Assembly (NCBI GenBank): GCA_030835125.1
Contig: JAUQWM010000072.1
Location: forward strand, 29,898 to 93,897
Reading direction: 5' to 3'
Source of the DNA: Gemmatimonadaceae bacterium
GTDB taxonomy: Bacteria > Gemmatimonadota > Gemmatimonadetes > Gemmatimonadales > Gemmatimonadaceae
DNA: 64,000 nucleotides
The notes under the pieces were generated by a model that was not told the DNA's origin, did not search any database, and worked only from the letters and a program-made list of their open reading frames with translations. Shown here one piece after another: positions 8,349 to 17,210 of this stretch. The translations under genes were made by a program, and so were the position numbers. The first letter of the stretch is position 1, and every line of letters starts with the position of its first letter.

Positions 8349-9872
8349 TCACATCTTCGGGTTGCAGGCTTTCGGCGCGGGAGTCGACCCGGGCTTCGCG
8401 GCGCGCGGGTCGACGACCGTGGCCCCGTACCACGCGGCCCGCTCGCCGTCGCGCACCTGCGGGCCCCGCACCGGTTCGCGCATCAGCGCCTCCACCTCGC
8501 TCGCCTCACGGGCGACGCAGGACACCCACTTCACGCCGTCCTCGGTGACGACGTAGTTGTCCTCGATGCGCACGCCCACGTCGGCGTACTTCCGAACGGC
8601 GGGGGCGATCTTCGCGATCAAGGCCTCATTGCCGGCCTTCGGGATGATGTCGAGCAGCTCGCCACGCACGTAGATCCCTGGCTCGATGCTGTAGGCGCTG
8701 CCGACGCCGATGGCGGTGCGGTCCTTCTGGTCCGGATCGTGGACGGCAAGGCCGATTCCGTGACCGAGGCCGTGCATGTAGTAGAGCGAGGCCTGGGTAC
8801 ACCGTCCGGAGTTGTTGTTGCTGCAGGCGTAGGTCGCCGTCGGCGACTCGATGAGCCCGAGGCGGGTCAACCCCTCGGCGATCACGGTGGAAGCGGCGCG
8901 GCTCACGTCCCGCCACGGCACTCCCGGCTTGGCGGCGCGCTCGGCAGCCGCCTGGGCGTCGCGCACCACCTGGTACACTTCGCGCTGCGCCGGCGTGAAG
9001 GAACCACTGACCGGGAAGGTGCGCGTCACGTCGGCGGCATACCCACCGAACGACGCCGCGGCATCGATCAGGAGCAGGTCACCCGCCTTCATGTAGCGGT
9101 CGTCGCGATTGTAGTGCAGCACGGTGCTGTTCGGTCCCGAGCCCACGATCGAGGCGTAGGCGGGGCGGTCCGCGCCATAGCGGCGGAAGGTGTACTCCAG
9201 CAGGGCCTGGACCTCGAACTCGTTCATGCCCGGCTCGAGCGCGCGGGCTGCCTCGGCGTGCGCTTCCATCGTGATGGCGGCGGCGCGCTGGATGAGGTCC
9301 AGCTCGGCGGCGCTCTTCCTGGACCGCATCTCGGTGACGATCTCATTGGCGTCGGTCACCTGGAGGCCGGAGTGCTTCCGGCGAAGCTCGTCGATGAAGC
9401 GGTCGTCGTGGTTGAGCGTGTCGCCGCCCTCGGCCAGGTCGGCGTGAAAGGCCAGCCGTGGCGACAACCGCAGCAGGGAGTCGACCGTGGGCGCGAACTC
9501 GCGGATCGGGCGGGCCGGGAGGCCGGTGGCTTTCCCGGCGGAGTCGGGGCCATACCGCCGGCCCGACCACACTTCCTGCGCCGGATTCTTCGCCTGCACG
9601 AAGAGCGTCCACGACGACTCGCTGCCGCGCTTGTTGAGGACCAGCGCGGCGTCCGCCTCGCGATACCCGCTGAGGTAGAGCATGCCCGCCGACTGGTAAA
9701 AGGACAGGTAATCCTGCACCGGGGATTCGGCGCCCCGGACCACGAACACGCCGTCGGGAAGTCGCGCCGCCAGGGTGGCGCGCCGCTGGGCGTATTCCTG
9801 TTCAGTGACCTGGGCTGCGCCTGACGAGGCGAGCGCGGCGATCGCGATCAGCGAGAGGACCGAAAGGCGCAA
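8349..9872 (-). CDS. Secreted Xaa-Pro aminopeptidase (M24B)
   Basis: A 507-aa aminopeptidase P-like enzyme that removes N-terminal residues before proline. It has a signal peptide (MRLSVLSLIAIAALASS, then GAAQ), an N-terminal creatinase-type domain, and the pita-bread catalytic domain with all five metal ligands. These are the Asp pair in LLIDAAASFGGYAADVTRTF, His in HGLGHGIGLAVHD, Glu in SIEPGIYV and Glu in VRIEDNYVVTEDG. A short insert with two cysteines (YACSNNNSGRCTQ) precedes the His motif and could form a disulfide in the periplasm. Together with the M61 enzyme nearby it suggests periplasmic peptide scavenging. Confidence 0.9.
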   Translation of the reverse strand: MRLSVLSLIAIAALASSGAAQVTEQEYAQRRATLAARLPDGVFVVRGAESPVQDYLSFYQSAGMLYLSGYREADAALVLNKRGSESSWTLFVQAKNPAQEVWSGRRYGPDSAGKATGLPARPIREFAPTVDSLLRLSPRLAFHADLAEGGDTLNHDDRFIDELRRKHSGLQVTDANEIVTEMRSRKSAAELDLIQRAAAITMEAHAEAARALEPGMNEFEVQALLEYTFRRYGADRPAYASIVGSGPNSTVLHYNRDDRYMKAGDLLLIDAAASFGGYAADVTRTFPVSGSFTPAQREVYQVVRDAQAAAERAAKPGVPWRDVSRAASTVIAEGLTRLGLIESPTATYACSNNNSGRCTQASLYYMHGLGHGIGLAVHDPDQKDRTAIGVGSAYSIEPGIYVRGELLDIIPKAGNEALIAKIAPAVRKYADVGVRIEDNYVVTEDGVKWVSCVAREASEVEALMREPVRGPQVRDGERAAWYGATVVDPRAAKPGSTPAPKACNPKM

Positions 9873-9895
9873 CGGAGTCTCCGGACGAAGTATGG

Positions 9896-11071
9896 CTACC
9901 TGAGGATCTGCTTCGAGATGGTGTGCAACTGCATGTTCGACGTCCCTTCGTAGATCGTCCCGATCTTGGCGTCGCGGTAGAACTTCTCGACCGGGAAGTC
10001 CCGGGTATACCCGTAGCCACCGAACAGTTCGACGCAGAGCGACGTGATGCGCTCACAGACCTGCGACGACAGGAGCTTGGCCATGGCGCCTTCCTTCTGC
10101 ACATCCTGGCCGGCGTCGCGCATCCGGGACGCGTTGTAGACCAGGAGGCGCGCGGCCTCGAGTTCGGTCGCCGCCTGCGCGAGCTGGAACTGGACGCCCT
10201 GAAACTCGGCGATCGGCTTCCCGAACTGCTGCCGTTCCTTCACGTAGGCGATGGTGGCGTCGAGGGCGCCCCTCGCCACGCCGATCATCTGGGCGCCGAT
10301 CCCGATCCGGCCACCATTGAGCGTGTCGATCGCGATGCGATACCCCTGTCCCACGGGGCCAAGGACGTTCGCGGCCGGCACTTCGCAGTCATCGAGGATC
10401 AGCTCGGTCGTGCTGGAGGCGCGGATGCCGAGCTTGTCCTCCTTGCGACCGACAGCGAACCCCTTGAAGTCCCGCTCGACGATGAACGCGGTGATGCCGC
10501 GGTGTCCCGCCGCCGGGTCGGCATTGGCGAACACCACGTAGATCCCCGCCTCCGCACCGTTGGTGATCCACATCTTCCGGCCGGTGAGCCGCCAGACGTC
10601 GTCCCGCAGTTCGGCGCGGGTCGCCAGCCCGAAGGCGTCGGACCCGGACCCAGGCTCGGAGAGCGCGTATGCGCCGACCGTATCGGCGGTGAGCCGTGGC
10701 AGGTAGCGCGCCTTCTGCTCGGCGTTCCCGTATCGGCCGATCGGGTAATTGACCAGCGTGTTCTGCACGTCGACGATGATGGCGGCGGAGGCATCGACCC
10801 GGCTGATGGCCTCCACGGCGAGGGTCACCATCATCAGGCTCCCGGCGGCGCCGCCGTACTGCTCCTCGACCTCGATTCCCATCAGGCCAAGGTCGAACGT
10901 GGCCTTGATGAGCGCGGGATCGAGCCGCGCCGCCTTCTCCATGTCGTATACGCGCGGTCGCACTTCATCCTCGGCGAATGCCGCCACCGCGTCGCGGAAG
11001 AGCGCTTCGTCCCCGGAGAGGTTCGTCAGCGGGCCAATGGTCCGCGAATCGGAGGCTTCGACTGGCGACAT
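9896..11071 (-). CDS. Acyl-CoA dehydrogenase (short/branched-chain type)
   Basis: A flavoenzyme of 391 aa, standard length, forming the alpha,beta double bond of an acyl-CoA and passing electrons to ETF. Signature stretches include YALSEPGSGSDAFGL with the following WITNG strand that bind FAD, and the C-terminal RDAKIGTIYEGTSNMQL. The glutamate of IYEGTSN is the catalytic base position of the SCAD/SBCAD/butyryl-CoA group. It has no signal peptide, so it is cytosolic. It lies alone between the peptidase gene and a divergent polysaccharide gene, with no beta-oxidation neighbours. Substrate chain length is inferred from family only. Confidence 0.92.
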   Translation of the reverse strand: MSPVEASDSRTIGPLTNLSGDEALFRDAVAAFAEDEVRPRVYDMEKAARLDPALIKATFDLGLMGIEVEEQYGGAAGSLMMVTLAVEAISRVDASAAIIVDVQNTLVNYPIGRYGNAEQKARYLPRLTADTVGAYALSEPGSGSDAFGLATRAELRDDVWRLTGRKMWITNGAEAGIYVVFANADPAAGHRGITAFIVERDFKGFAVGRKEDKLGIRASSTTELILDDCEVPAANVLGPVGQGYRIAIDTLNGGRIGIGAQMIGVARGALDATIAYVKERQQFGKPIAEFQGVQFQLAQAATELEAARLLVYNASRMRDAGQDVQKEGAMAKLLSSQVCERITSLCVELFGGYGYTRDFPVEKFYRDAKIGTIYEGTSNMQLHTISKQILR

Positions 11072-11189
11072 GTGGGAAGGAGAGCGGGACTCCCAGGGTG
11101 CTCCTGAGTCCGTTGGACCGGTTCCCCCAACGATAGCGCCCCGTGGCGTTCAGGCGAAGACTCGAGGGACGAACCCCCGTGTGAGCGCG

Positions 11190-11219
11190 TTGCACCGTCC
11201 TGCCGCGGCTCACTATACT
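11190..11219 (+). promoter_or_regulatory. Sigma-70-like promoter for the GINT1-type gene
   Basis: TTGCAC at 11190-11195 and TATACT at 11214-11219 are separated by 18 bp. The -10 box lies only 12 bp before the ATG at 11232, which would make that start almost leaderless; the ATG at 11274 would then have a normal leader. This is sequence resemblance only. Confidence 0.5.
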
Positions 11220-11231
11220 GCGCGCGCCTGA

Positions 11232-12932
11232 ATGGATTCCGCCGACCCCGAGGGTTCTCGCATCGTTGACCCCATGCCGCCCCTTCGCCTGGGGTTGCTG
11301 GTGGATTCCCTGACCCAACCGGCCTGGGTCGAGCGCGCCTTGCGACGGGTGGTGGAGGACGGGAACGGCGAGTTTGTCCTGGTCGTACGCAATGCCGCGC
11401 CTGCTCCGGCCGTGGCATCGTCCCGCGCTGCCTCCTGGTGGCGGAATCGCGGGCAACTGCTGTACGGCCTGTTCCGGCGCCTGGAACGGCGGGCACTCGC
11501 CGGAAGGCCGGATCCCTTCGCGCCGACCGATATCTCTGCCCTCGTTGCGGGGGTCCCGGTCGTCGACGTGGTCCCGGCACAATCCCGGGTCGCCGACGTG
11601 ATCGGGGATGACGACCTCGAACGGATCCGCGCGGCCGCCCCGGATGTCCTGGTGCGGCTGGGTTTCCGGATCCTGCGCGGCGGGATCCTGGGCGTCGCGC
11701 GGCTGGGTGTATGGTCGTACCATCACGGCGATCACGAACGCTACCGCGGCGGTCCGCCAGCGTTCTGGGAGGTCATGGAAGGGAATCCCGTGACGGGGAC
11801 GATCCTGCAACGCCTGACCGAGTCCCTGGATGACGGCGAGGTGCTGTACCGGTCCTGGAGCGCGACGAACCCGTTTTCGGTCGCGCGGAGCCGGGCGGGC
11901 ATCTACTGGAAGGGATCCGAATTCCTGGCGCGCGTCCTGCAACGCGTTCGGGACGAGGGTGCCACGGCCGGGGCCCCGCCGGTGTCCACCTACGGCCATC
12001 GCCTGTACGTGACGCCCACCAATCGCGAGATGGCGTCGGGGCTGGTGCGCCTGGCCAGGCGCCGCGTACGGGAGAAGTGGAACGAGGTGATGACGATCGA
12101 TCAGTGGTTCATGGCGTATCGATTCCGCGCCGGGCTGCCTGACGACAACCGGGAGCCGGACATGACACCGTTCCGGTTTCGTCCGATCCTGCCGCCAAAA
12201 GACCGGTTCTGGGCCGACCCGTTCCCGATGCAGGTGGGTGGCGGGTACTTCGTCCTCTTCGAGGACTACCCGTACGCGACGAGACGCGGGGTGATCTCGG
12301 CCCTGGAGCTGGGACCGAAGGGCCCGGTGGGCGCGCCGGCCGTGGTGCTGTCGTGCGACTACCACCTGTCCTATCCGTTCCTGTTCACCTGGCGCGGAGA
12401 GACGTTCATGATGCCCGAGACCGCGGATGCCGGACGGGTCGAGGTGTACCGCGCGGTGAAGGCGCCCTACGAGTGGACGCTCGAGTCGGTCGTGTTGAAC
12501 GGTGCCCCGATGGCCGACTGCACGGTGGCGGAGATTGAGGGCCGGTGGTGGATGTTCGCGAACACGGCGGTCCCCGGGGCGTCCTTCTGGGACGAGTTGC
12601 ACGCCTTCCATGGCCCGGGTCCACTGGGTCCGTGGACGCCGCACCGCGCCAATCCGGTCGTCTCGGACGTTCGCCGTGCGAGGCCCGCGGGCGGGCTGTT
12701 CCGGCGTGGTGGCGAGTGGTTCCGACCTTCCCAGGACTGCTCGAACGGCTACGGCGGTGCCCTGAACATCCAGCGCATCCGCCGGCTCGACCTGTCAGGC
12801 TACGAAGAGGAGAGCGTCGGCCGAGTGTCCCCCGACTGGCAACCGGGGCTGACCGGGGTTCACACCGTCAACGCGGCGGGAGGACTGACCGTCATCGACG
12901 CCAAGCGAAGGGTCTCGCGGTTGCCGGGCTAG
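11232..12932 (+). CDS. Formyltransferase-like / GINT1-type propeller fusion, polysaccharide biosynthesis
   Basis: A 566-aa two-part protein. Residues about 15-250 resemble the formyltransferase fold (LLVDSLTQPAWVERAL, then the core YHHGDHERYRGGPPAFWEVM, similar to the His-Arg-Gly-Pro site of formyltransferases acting on amino sugars or Met-tRNA). Residues about 290-560 are a bladed beta-propeller of the glucosamine-inositolphosphorylceramide-transferase N-terminal type (KDRFWADPFPM, FEDYPYATRRG, HLSYPFLFTWRGETFMMPE). Either half could be catalytic. The context of glycosyltransferases and asparagine synthase suggests modification of an EPS sugar. Start 11232 or 11274. The stop shares CTAG with the convergent glycosyltransferase gene. 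Confidence 0.75.
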   Translation: MDSADPEGSRIVDPMPPLRLGLLVDSLTQPAWVERALRRVVEDGNGEFVLVVRNAAPAPAVASSRAASWWRNRGQLLYGLFRRLERRALAGRPDPFAPTDISALVAGVPVVDVVPAQSRVADVIGDDDLERIRAAAPDVLVRLGFRILRGGILGVARLGVWSYHHGDHERYRGGPPAFWEVMEGNPVTGTILQRLTESLDDGEVLYRSWSATNPFSVARSRAGIYWKGSEFLARVLQRVRDEGATAGAPPVSTYGHRLYVTPTNREMASGLVRLARRRVREKWNEVMTIDQWFMAYRFRAGLPDDNREPDMTPFRFRPILPPKDRFWADPFPMQVGGGYFVLFEDYPYATRRGVISALELGPKGPVGAPAVVLSCDYHLSYPFLFTWRGETFMMPETADAGRVEVYRAVKAPYEWTLESVVLNGAPMADCTVAEIEGRWWMFANTAVPGASFWDELHAFHGPGPLGPWTPHRANPVVSDVRRARPAGGLFRRGGEWFRPSQDCSNGYGGALNIQRIRRLDLSGYEEESVGRVSPDWQPGLTGVHTVNAAGGLTVIDAKRRVSRLPG

Positions 12933-14161
12933 GCCGCCGGGCGACGATCCCGGCCCGCTTCGCCGGCGGCGGCGAGGAGCCGGGCGAAGGTCGCGGCGGC
13001 GTTGTCCCAGCCAAAGTGTTCACGAACCCATGTGGCGCCCTCGGCACCGAGGCGCTCGCTGCGCGCCGGGTCCTCTAGCAAATCCAGCACGGCCTGCGAA
13101 AACGGCTCTTCGCCGTCGGCAATCATGGCGTGGGTTCCGTGCGTGAGCGGCAGTCCTTCGGCGCCGATGCTGGTGGAGACGAGCGCCCGCTCCATGGCGA
13201 GCGCCTCGTAGATCTTGAGGCGCGTTCCGCCGCCGACGCGCAGGGGAACCACGAAGACCGACGCGCGCTCCATGTAGGGGCGAACATCGGGCACCGTGCC
13301 CGTGACGCGCAGGCGGGCGTCGCGCGCCGCCAGCGCCTGGATGGCGCGGGGCGGGTTGCGGCCGACGACGGTCAGGGTGACGTCGGGCAGCCGGGCGTGG
13401 ATCCGGGGCAGGACGTGGTCCACGAACCAGGTGATGCCGTCTTCGTTAGGCATCCAGTCCATGGCGCCGGTGAAGACCAGGTCGTGCGGCTCCCGCGCCA
13501 TGCGTCCGGCCGGGCGGAAGAACTCCGTGTCGACGCCGGTGGGGACGTCTCCGACCGACGCGACCCCGTACGCCTGCTCGATCAGGTCGGCATCGGCCCG
13601 GGACACGGCCACGACCCGGTCGAACCGGTGGCATTCACGACGTTCGAAGCGTTCCATGCGCCGCCACTGCTCGCGGAAGTAGGCGCGCGCCAGCGGGTTG
13701 GTGCGCACGTCGACGTGGCGTTGCCAGATCGCGGCCTCGACGTTGTGCTGGAAGAGCACCGTGGGACAAGACAGGCCATCGGGGACGTTCTGGCTGGGCG
13801 CGAGGAAGTCGCAGACCACCACGTCGATGGCACGTCCTCCGACGGCCCGGATGACCTCGTCGCGCATCCCACGGGAACGATACTTCGAGATCGCGTACGG
13901 CAACGGGGACACGAGGTTGCCCAGCAGCTCCAGCCAGAACTTCGGTGAGCGACGCCTGGCCTCGACGAACGGCACGCGAATGAGGTCGTGGCAGTACTCG
14001 GTGGCGAGCCGTTCCGCGTCGGGGTCGGCGGCGCCATTGTCGAGCGTGAGGTAGGTGACGCGGTGCTGGTGCTTGAGCGCGCGCAGCATGTTGTACGTGC
14101 GGATCCGCCCACCCTTGTCGATCGGATGGAGCAGCTCGGTCTTGATCCAGAGGATGTGCAC
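12929..14161 (-). CDS. Family 4 glycosyltransferase (EPS-associated)
   Basis: A 410-aa GT-B fold retaining glycosyltransferase. The N-terminal acceptor domain starts with ILWIKTELLHPIDKGGRIRT. The C-terminal GT1 donor domain has FTGAMDWMPNEDGI and the nucleotide-sugar-binding VPLRVGGGTRLKIYEALAM motif. The opening, with its K-GGRIRTY glycine-rich element, resembles glycosyltransferases of exosortase-linked EPS clusters, although no exosortase is in the window. GTG at 14161 follows the asparagine-synthase stop with no gap, so the two are co-transcribed. Donor and acceptor sugars cannot be read from sequence. Confidence 0.87.
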   Translation of the reverse strand: MHILWIKTELLHPIDKGGRIRTYNMLRALKHQHRVTYLTLDNGAADPDAERLATEYCHDLIRVPFVEARRRSPKFWLELLGNLVSPLPYAISKYRSRGMRDEVIRAVGGRAIDVVVCDFLAPSQNVPDGLSCPTVLFQHNVEAAIWQRHVDVRTNPLARAYFREQWRRMERFERRECHRFDRVVAVSRADADLIEQAYGVASVGDVPTGVDTEFFRPAGRMAREPHDLVFTGAMDWMPNEDGITWFVDHVLPRIHARLPDVTLTVVGRNPPRAIQALAARDARLRVTGTVPDVRPYMERASVFVVPLRVGGGTRLKIYEALAMERALVSTSIGAEGLPLTHGTHAMIADGEEPFSQAVLDLLEDPARSERLGAEGATWVREHFGWDNAAATFARLLAAAGEAGRDRRPAA

Positions 14162-16114
14162 TTACCGCGCGGTCGCCAGGGCGGCGCCGGCCCCGCCGAC
14201 GTCGGCGGGGGACTCGCCATCCACGAAGATGCGGTGCCAGACCTCTACGTTGACCAGGGCCCAGAGCCGTTCGCTGTGGTCCCGCAGGCTCGCCGCATGT
14301 TCGTCGACGATGGTGCGGACCGCGGCGCGATCGAAGAGGCCGCGCTCTGCGGTACGGTCTCCGAGCACGTACTCATCGACCAGTCCGCGATAGCTGCCCC
14401 GGAACCAGCGGCCGACCGGAACCGGGAACCCCATCTTGCCGCGGGAGAGGATCTCGGCGGGCAGCGCGTCGCGCATGGCCTCGCGCAGGATGTACTTCGT
14501 CGTGCGCCCGCGGAGCTTGAGCCGTTCCGGGAGGGTCGCCGTGAACTCGACGAGCGGATGGTCGAGGAACGGCACGCGGCTCTCGATGGAGGCGGCCATG
14601 CTCATCTGGTCCTGCTTCATCAGGAGTTCGTGCAGGTACGTGAAAAGGTCCACGTACAACAGGCGATTCAGCAGCGACCCGGCGTCCGTGCGCTCGAGCA
14701 GCGCATGGGCCGCCGCGTACGGGTCCACGGTCCCGAGCGTGTCCCGGTGCTGCGGCGCCAGGATCGCCCGGATGGCCCGGCGATCGAAGACGGCGAAGTT
14801 GTCGAAGTAGAGGTCGTCCAGGGTGGCCGGCCGCGCCATCGCGGTGCGGCGGAGCCGCGCCTGCCAGCGGGACCCGCGCGGCAGCCGCTCGACCAGCGCC
14901 GAGCCGAGCCGCCTGCCTAACGAACCGCTGAGGCCCTGCGCGGCGCGCCCCACGGCCATGTTCCACACCGTGTACCGGTAGCGCCCGTACCCGCCGAGCG
15001 TCTCGTCGCTTCCCTCCCCGGTGAGCACCACCTTGACCCGCTCGGCCGCGAGGCGCGACACGAAGTTCAGGGCGATGCTCGATGGATGCGCGATCGGCTC
15101 GTCTTCATGCCAGACCAGGGTCGGGAGGGCCCCGAAGAACTGCTCCGGCGTGACGACGATCTCGTGATGGTCGGTGCGGTACCGGGTCGCCACCATCCGC
15201 GCGTACGCGAGTTCGTTGGCCTCGCGCTCGGCGAAGGCGACCGAGAACGTCTTGATCGGGTCGGTCACCAGCGTGCTCATCATCGCCGTGATGGCCGCGG
15301 AGTCGATACCGCCCGAGAGGAACATGCCCAGCGGGACGTCGGCCATGAGCCGGAGCCGGACCGACTCGCGGAAGCGCTCGCGATACTCGTCGATGAGCAC
15401 CCGGTCCGGCCGGGTGTCGATGGCGGCCGGGGCGAAGCTGAGCGACCAGTAGCGCTCGATGCGGATCGCGCCATCCCGCCAGGTCAGCGTGTGGCCGGGT
15501 GGGAGGCGCTTGACCCCCTCGAAGAGCGTCTCGTCGCCGGACGTGCCGTGGTTGGCGAGGTAGTCGGGGAACGCGGGCAGGTTCAGCGCCGCGCGCACCG
15601 CGCCCGAGGCGAGGATCGCCTTGATTTCCGAGCCGAAGTAGAGTGCGCCGTCGCTGGTATGCACGTAGTACAGCGGCTTGACGCCGAAGCGGTCGCGCGC
15701 GAGCAGCAGCTCGCGGGTCCGGGCGTCCCAGAGCGCGAAGGCGAACATCCCGCGCAGGCGCCGCGGCATCTCCCGGCCGTCGCGCTCGTACAGGTGCAGG
15801 ATGGTCTCGGTGTCGCAGTGGGTTTCGTACCGGACGCCGGCCGCCTGCAACTCCGGCATGAGCGACGGGTGGTTGTAGACCTCGCCGTTGTAGACCAGTT
15901 GGACTTCGCCGTTGCGCACCGACATGGGTTGTGCACCGTGCGCGACATCGACGATGCTGAGCCGGCGGTGGCCGAGTCCGATGCCGTCCTGGAGGAACGC
16001 CCCCGAACCGTCAGGTCCCCGGTGCGCGATGGCGTCCATCATGCGCTCGAGTAACGGACGGTCGAGTCGGCGCGAAGATCCGCGAGGCAGCGCGATGCCG
16101 CAGATGCCGCACAT
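14162..16114 (-). CDS. asnB: Asparagine synthase (glutamine-hydrolysing), EPS-cluster paralogue 1
   Basis: A 650-aa class II amidotransferase. Cys2 (MCGICGIALP) is the glutaminase nucleophile; NGEVYNHPSL and the ATP-binding PP-motif LSGGIDSAAITAMM mark the synthetase domain. Family chemistry is glutamine-dependent amidation of aspartate. Copies inside polysaccharide loci often amidate uronic acids or act on unknown carboxylates, and the genomic context here favours such a role. It is followed without a gap by a GT4 gene. A second copy lies at 48489-50390. Confidence 0.88.
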   Translation of the reverse strand: MCGICGIALPRGSSRRLDRPLLERMMDAIAHRGPDGSGAFLQDGIGLGHRRLSIVDVAHGAQPMSVRNGEVQLVYNGEVYNHPSLMPELQAAGVRYETHCDTETILHLYERDGREMPRRLRGMFAFALWDARTRELLLARDRFGVKPLYYVHTSDGALYFGSEIKAILASGAVRAALNLPAFPDYLANHGTSGDETLFEGVKRLPPGHTLTWRDGAIRIERYWSLSFAPAAIDTRPDRVLIDEYRERFRESVRLRLMADVPLGMFLSGGIDSAAITAMMSTLVTDPIKTFSVAFAEREANELAYARMVATRYRTDHHEIVVTPEQFFGALPTLVWHEDEPIAHPSSIALNFVSRLAAERVKVVLTGEGSDETLGGYGRYRYTVWNMAVGRAAQGLSGSLGRRLGSALVERLPRGSRWQARLRRTAMARPATLDDLYFDNFAVFDRRAIRAILAPQHRDTLGTVDPYAAAHALLERTDAGSLLNRLLYVDLFTYLHELLMKQDQMSMAASIESRVPFLDHPLVEFTATLPERLKLRGRTTKYILREAMRDALPAEILSRGKMGFPVPVGRWFRGSYRGLVDEYVLGDRTAERGLFDRAAVRTIVDEHAASLRDHSERLWALVNVEVWHRIFVDGESPADVGGAGAALATAR

Positions 16115-16154
16115 CGTCAGGCGCTCCGGGGCGGGAAAGTGACCGGTCGGGTCG

Positions 16155-17210
16155 TCATGCGCCGGCCGCCTTGTGCGTCTCGCGTAACGCGCCCCCGACC
16201 CTGGCTGGAGGAAGGTGCGAGATGACCGGCTGCGACCTGCCCTCGGACAGGTACCAGTCGGTCATCCGCCGGAGTCCGTCGCGGAGGGTCACCGCCGGCG
16301 TGAATCCTGCCTGGCGGACCTTGTCGGCCGGGAACCGGGTCTGCATCGTCGCCAGCTTGCGGACACGCGCCGACGAGATCGGGAGGTTGCGCCCCGTCAG
16401 GCGGATCACGGCGTCGAACGGTGACGCCAGGAGCAGCGCGACGGGCAGCGGCAGCGACCAGCGGACCGGCTGGCGGCCCAGCGACTCCGTGATCGCGTCG
16501 CAGATCTCGCGACTGGTGAGGTCCGGGCCGTCCACGTAGTTGTAGGCGTCGAACGGTTCGCGGTCGTCGCGCGCCAGCAGGTACATGGTGGCGGCCACGA
16601 GGTTCTCGACGAACGCGGTGCTCTTGATGTTCGAGCCCTCGCCGATGGGCAGGAAGAACCGCGAGTGAATCTGCCGGATCAGCGCGTACATGTTCGCGAA
16701 GTTCCGGGGACCGAACACGACCGCGGGACGGATCACGAGGACGCTGCGCCCACCACCCTGGCCAGCCCACTCCCGGAAGACCGCCTCCCCGGCGAGCTTC
16801 GACGCGCCGTACGGCGCGCTGGGCATCGGGGTCGTGTCCTCCGAACGCGGTTCGGGGGCATCGCCGTAGACGGCGACGCTGGAGTAGAAGCAGGCTTCGG
16901 TGACGCCGCCGGCATCCATCGCGGCGCACAGGACCCGGGCGCCGCCCTCGTTCACGTCGAAGTACGTGGATTCGGCGATGCCGAAGTCATGATGCGCCGC
17001 CGCAAGGTGAATCATCGCGTCGCAGCCGGCCATGGCGTCGTTCACCGCGACGGGGTCGCGGATGTCGCCGCGCACCACGCGCATGTCGCCAGACGGCCAC
17101 GGCGGCGCCACGAGGTCGAGGATCGTCACGTCGTGGCCTTCGGCCCGCAATCGCTCGCACAGGTACCGGCCGATGAAGCCGGATCCGCCGGTCACCAGCA
17201 CCCGCGTCAT
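16155..17210 (-). CDS. NAD-dependent epimerase/dehydratase
   Basis: A 351-aa extended short-chain dehydrogenase. The Rossmann motif is TGGSGFIGRYLCERL, the catalytic serine lies in FYSSVAVYGD, and the catalytic pair is YGASK (YxxxK). The C-terminal region is longer than in simple UDP-glucose epimerases and contains a hydrophobic stretch (SLPLPVALLLASPF), as in the 3-beta-HSD-like or steroid/sugar epimerase subgroup. I chose ATG at 17210 because it overlaps the upstream GT2 stop (ATGA) and sits directly before the Rossmann motif. The likely substrate is a nucleotide sugar or a lipid-linked sugar; not determinable here. Confidence 0.85.
   Translation of the reverse strand: MTRVLVTGGSGFIGRYLCERLRAEGHDVTILDLVAPPWPSGDMRVVRGDIRDPVAVNDAMAGCDAMIHLAAAHHDFGIAESTYFDVNEGGARVLCAAMDAGGVTEACFYSSVAVYGDAPEPRSEDTTPMPSAPYGASKLAGEAVFREWAGQGGGRSVLVIRPAVVFGPRNFANMYALIRQIHSRFFLPIGEGSNIKSTAFVENLVAATMYLLARDDREPFDAYNYVDGPDLTSREICDAITESLGRQPVRWSLPLPVALLLASPFDAVIRLTGRNLPISSARVRKLATMQTRFPADKVRQAGFTPAVTLRDGLRRMTDWYLSEGRSQPVISHLPPARVGGALRETHKAAGA

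Noticed and set aside
16117..16929. Long minus-strand open frame inside the epimerase gene
   Set aside because: It is arginine/glycine-rich, has no family motif and lies entirely within a well-supported epimerase gene in another frame.
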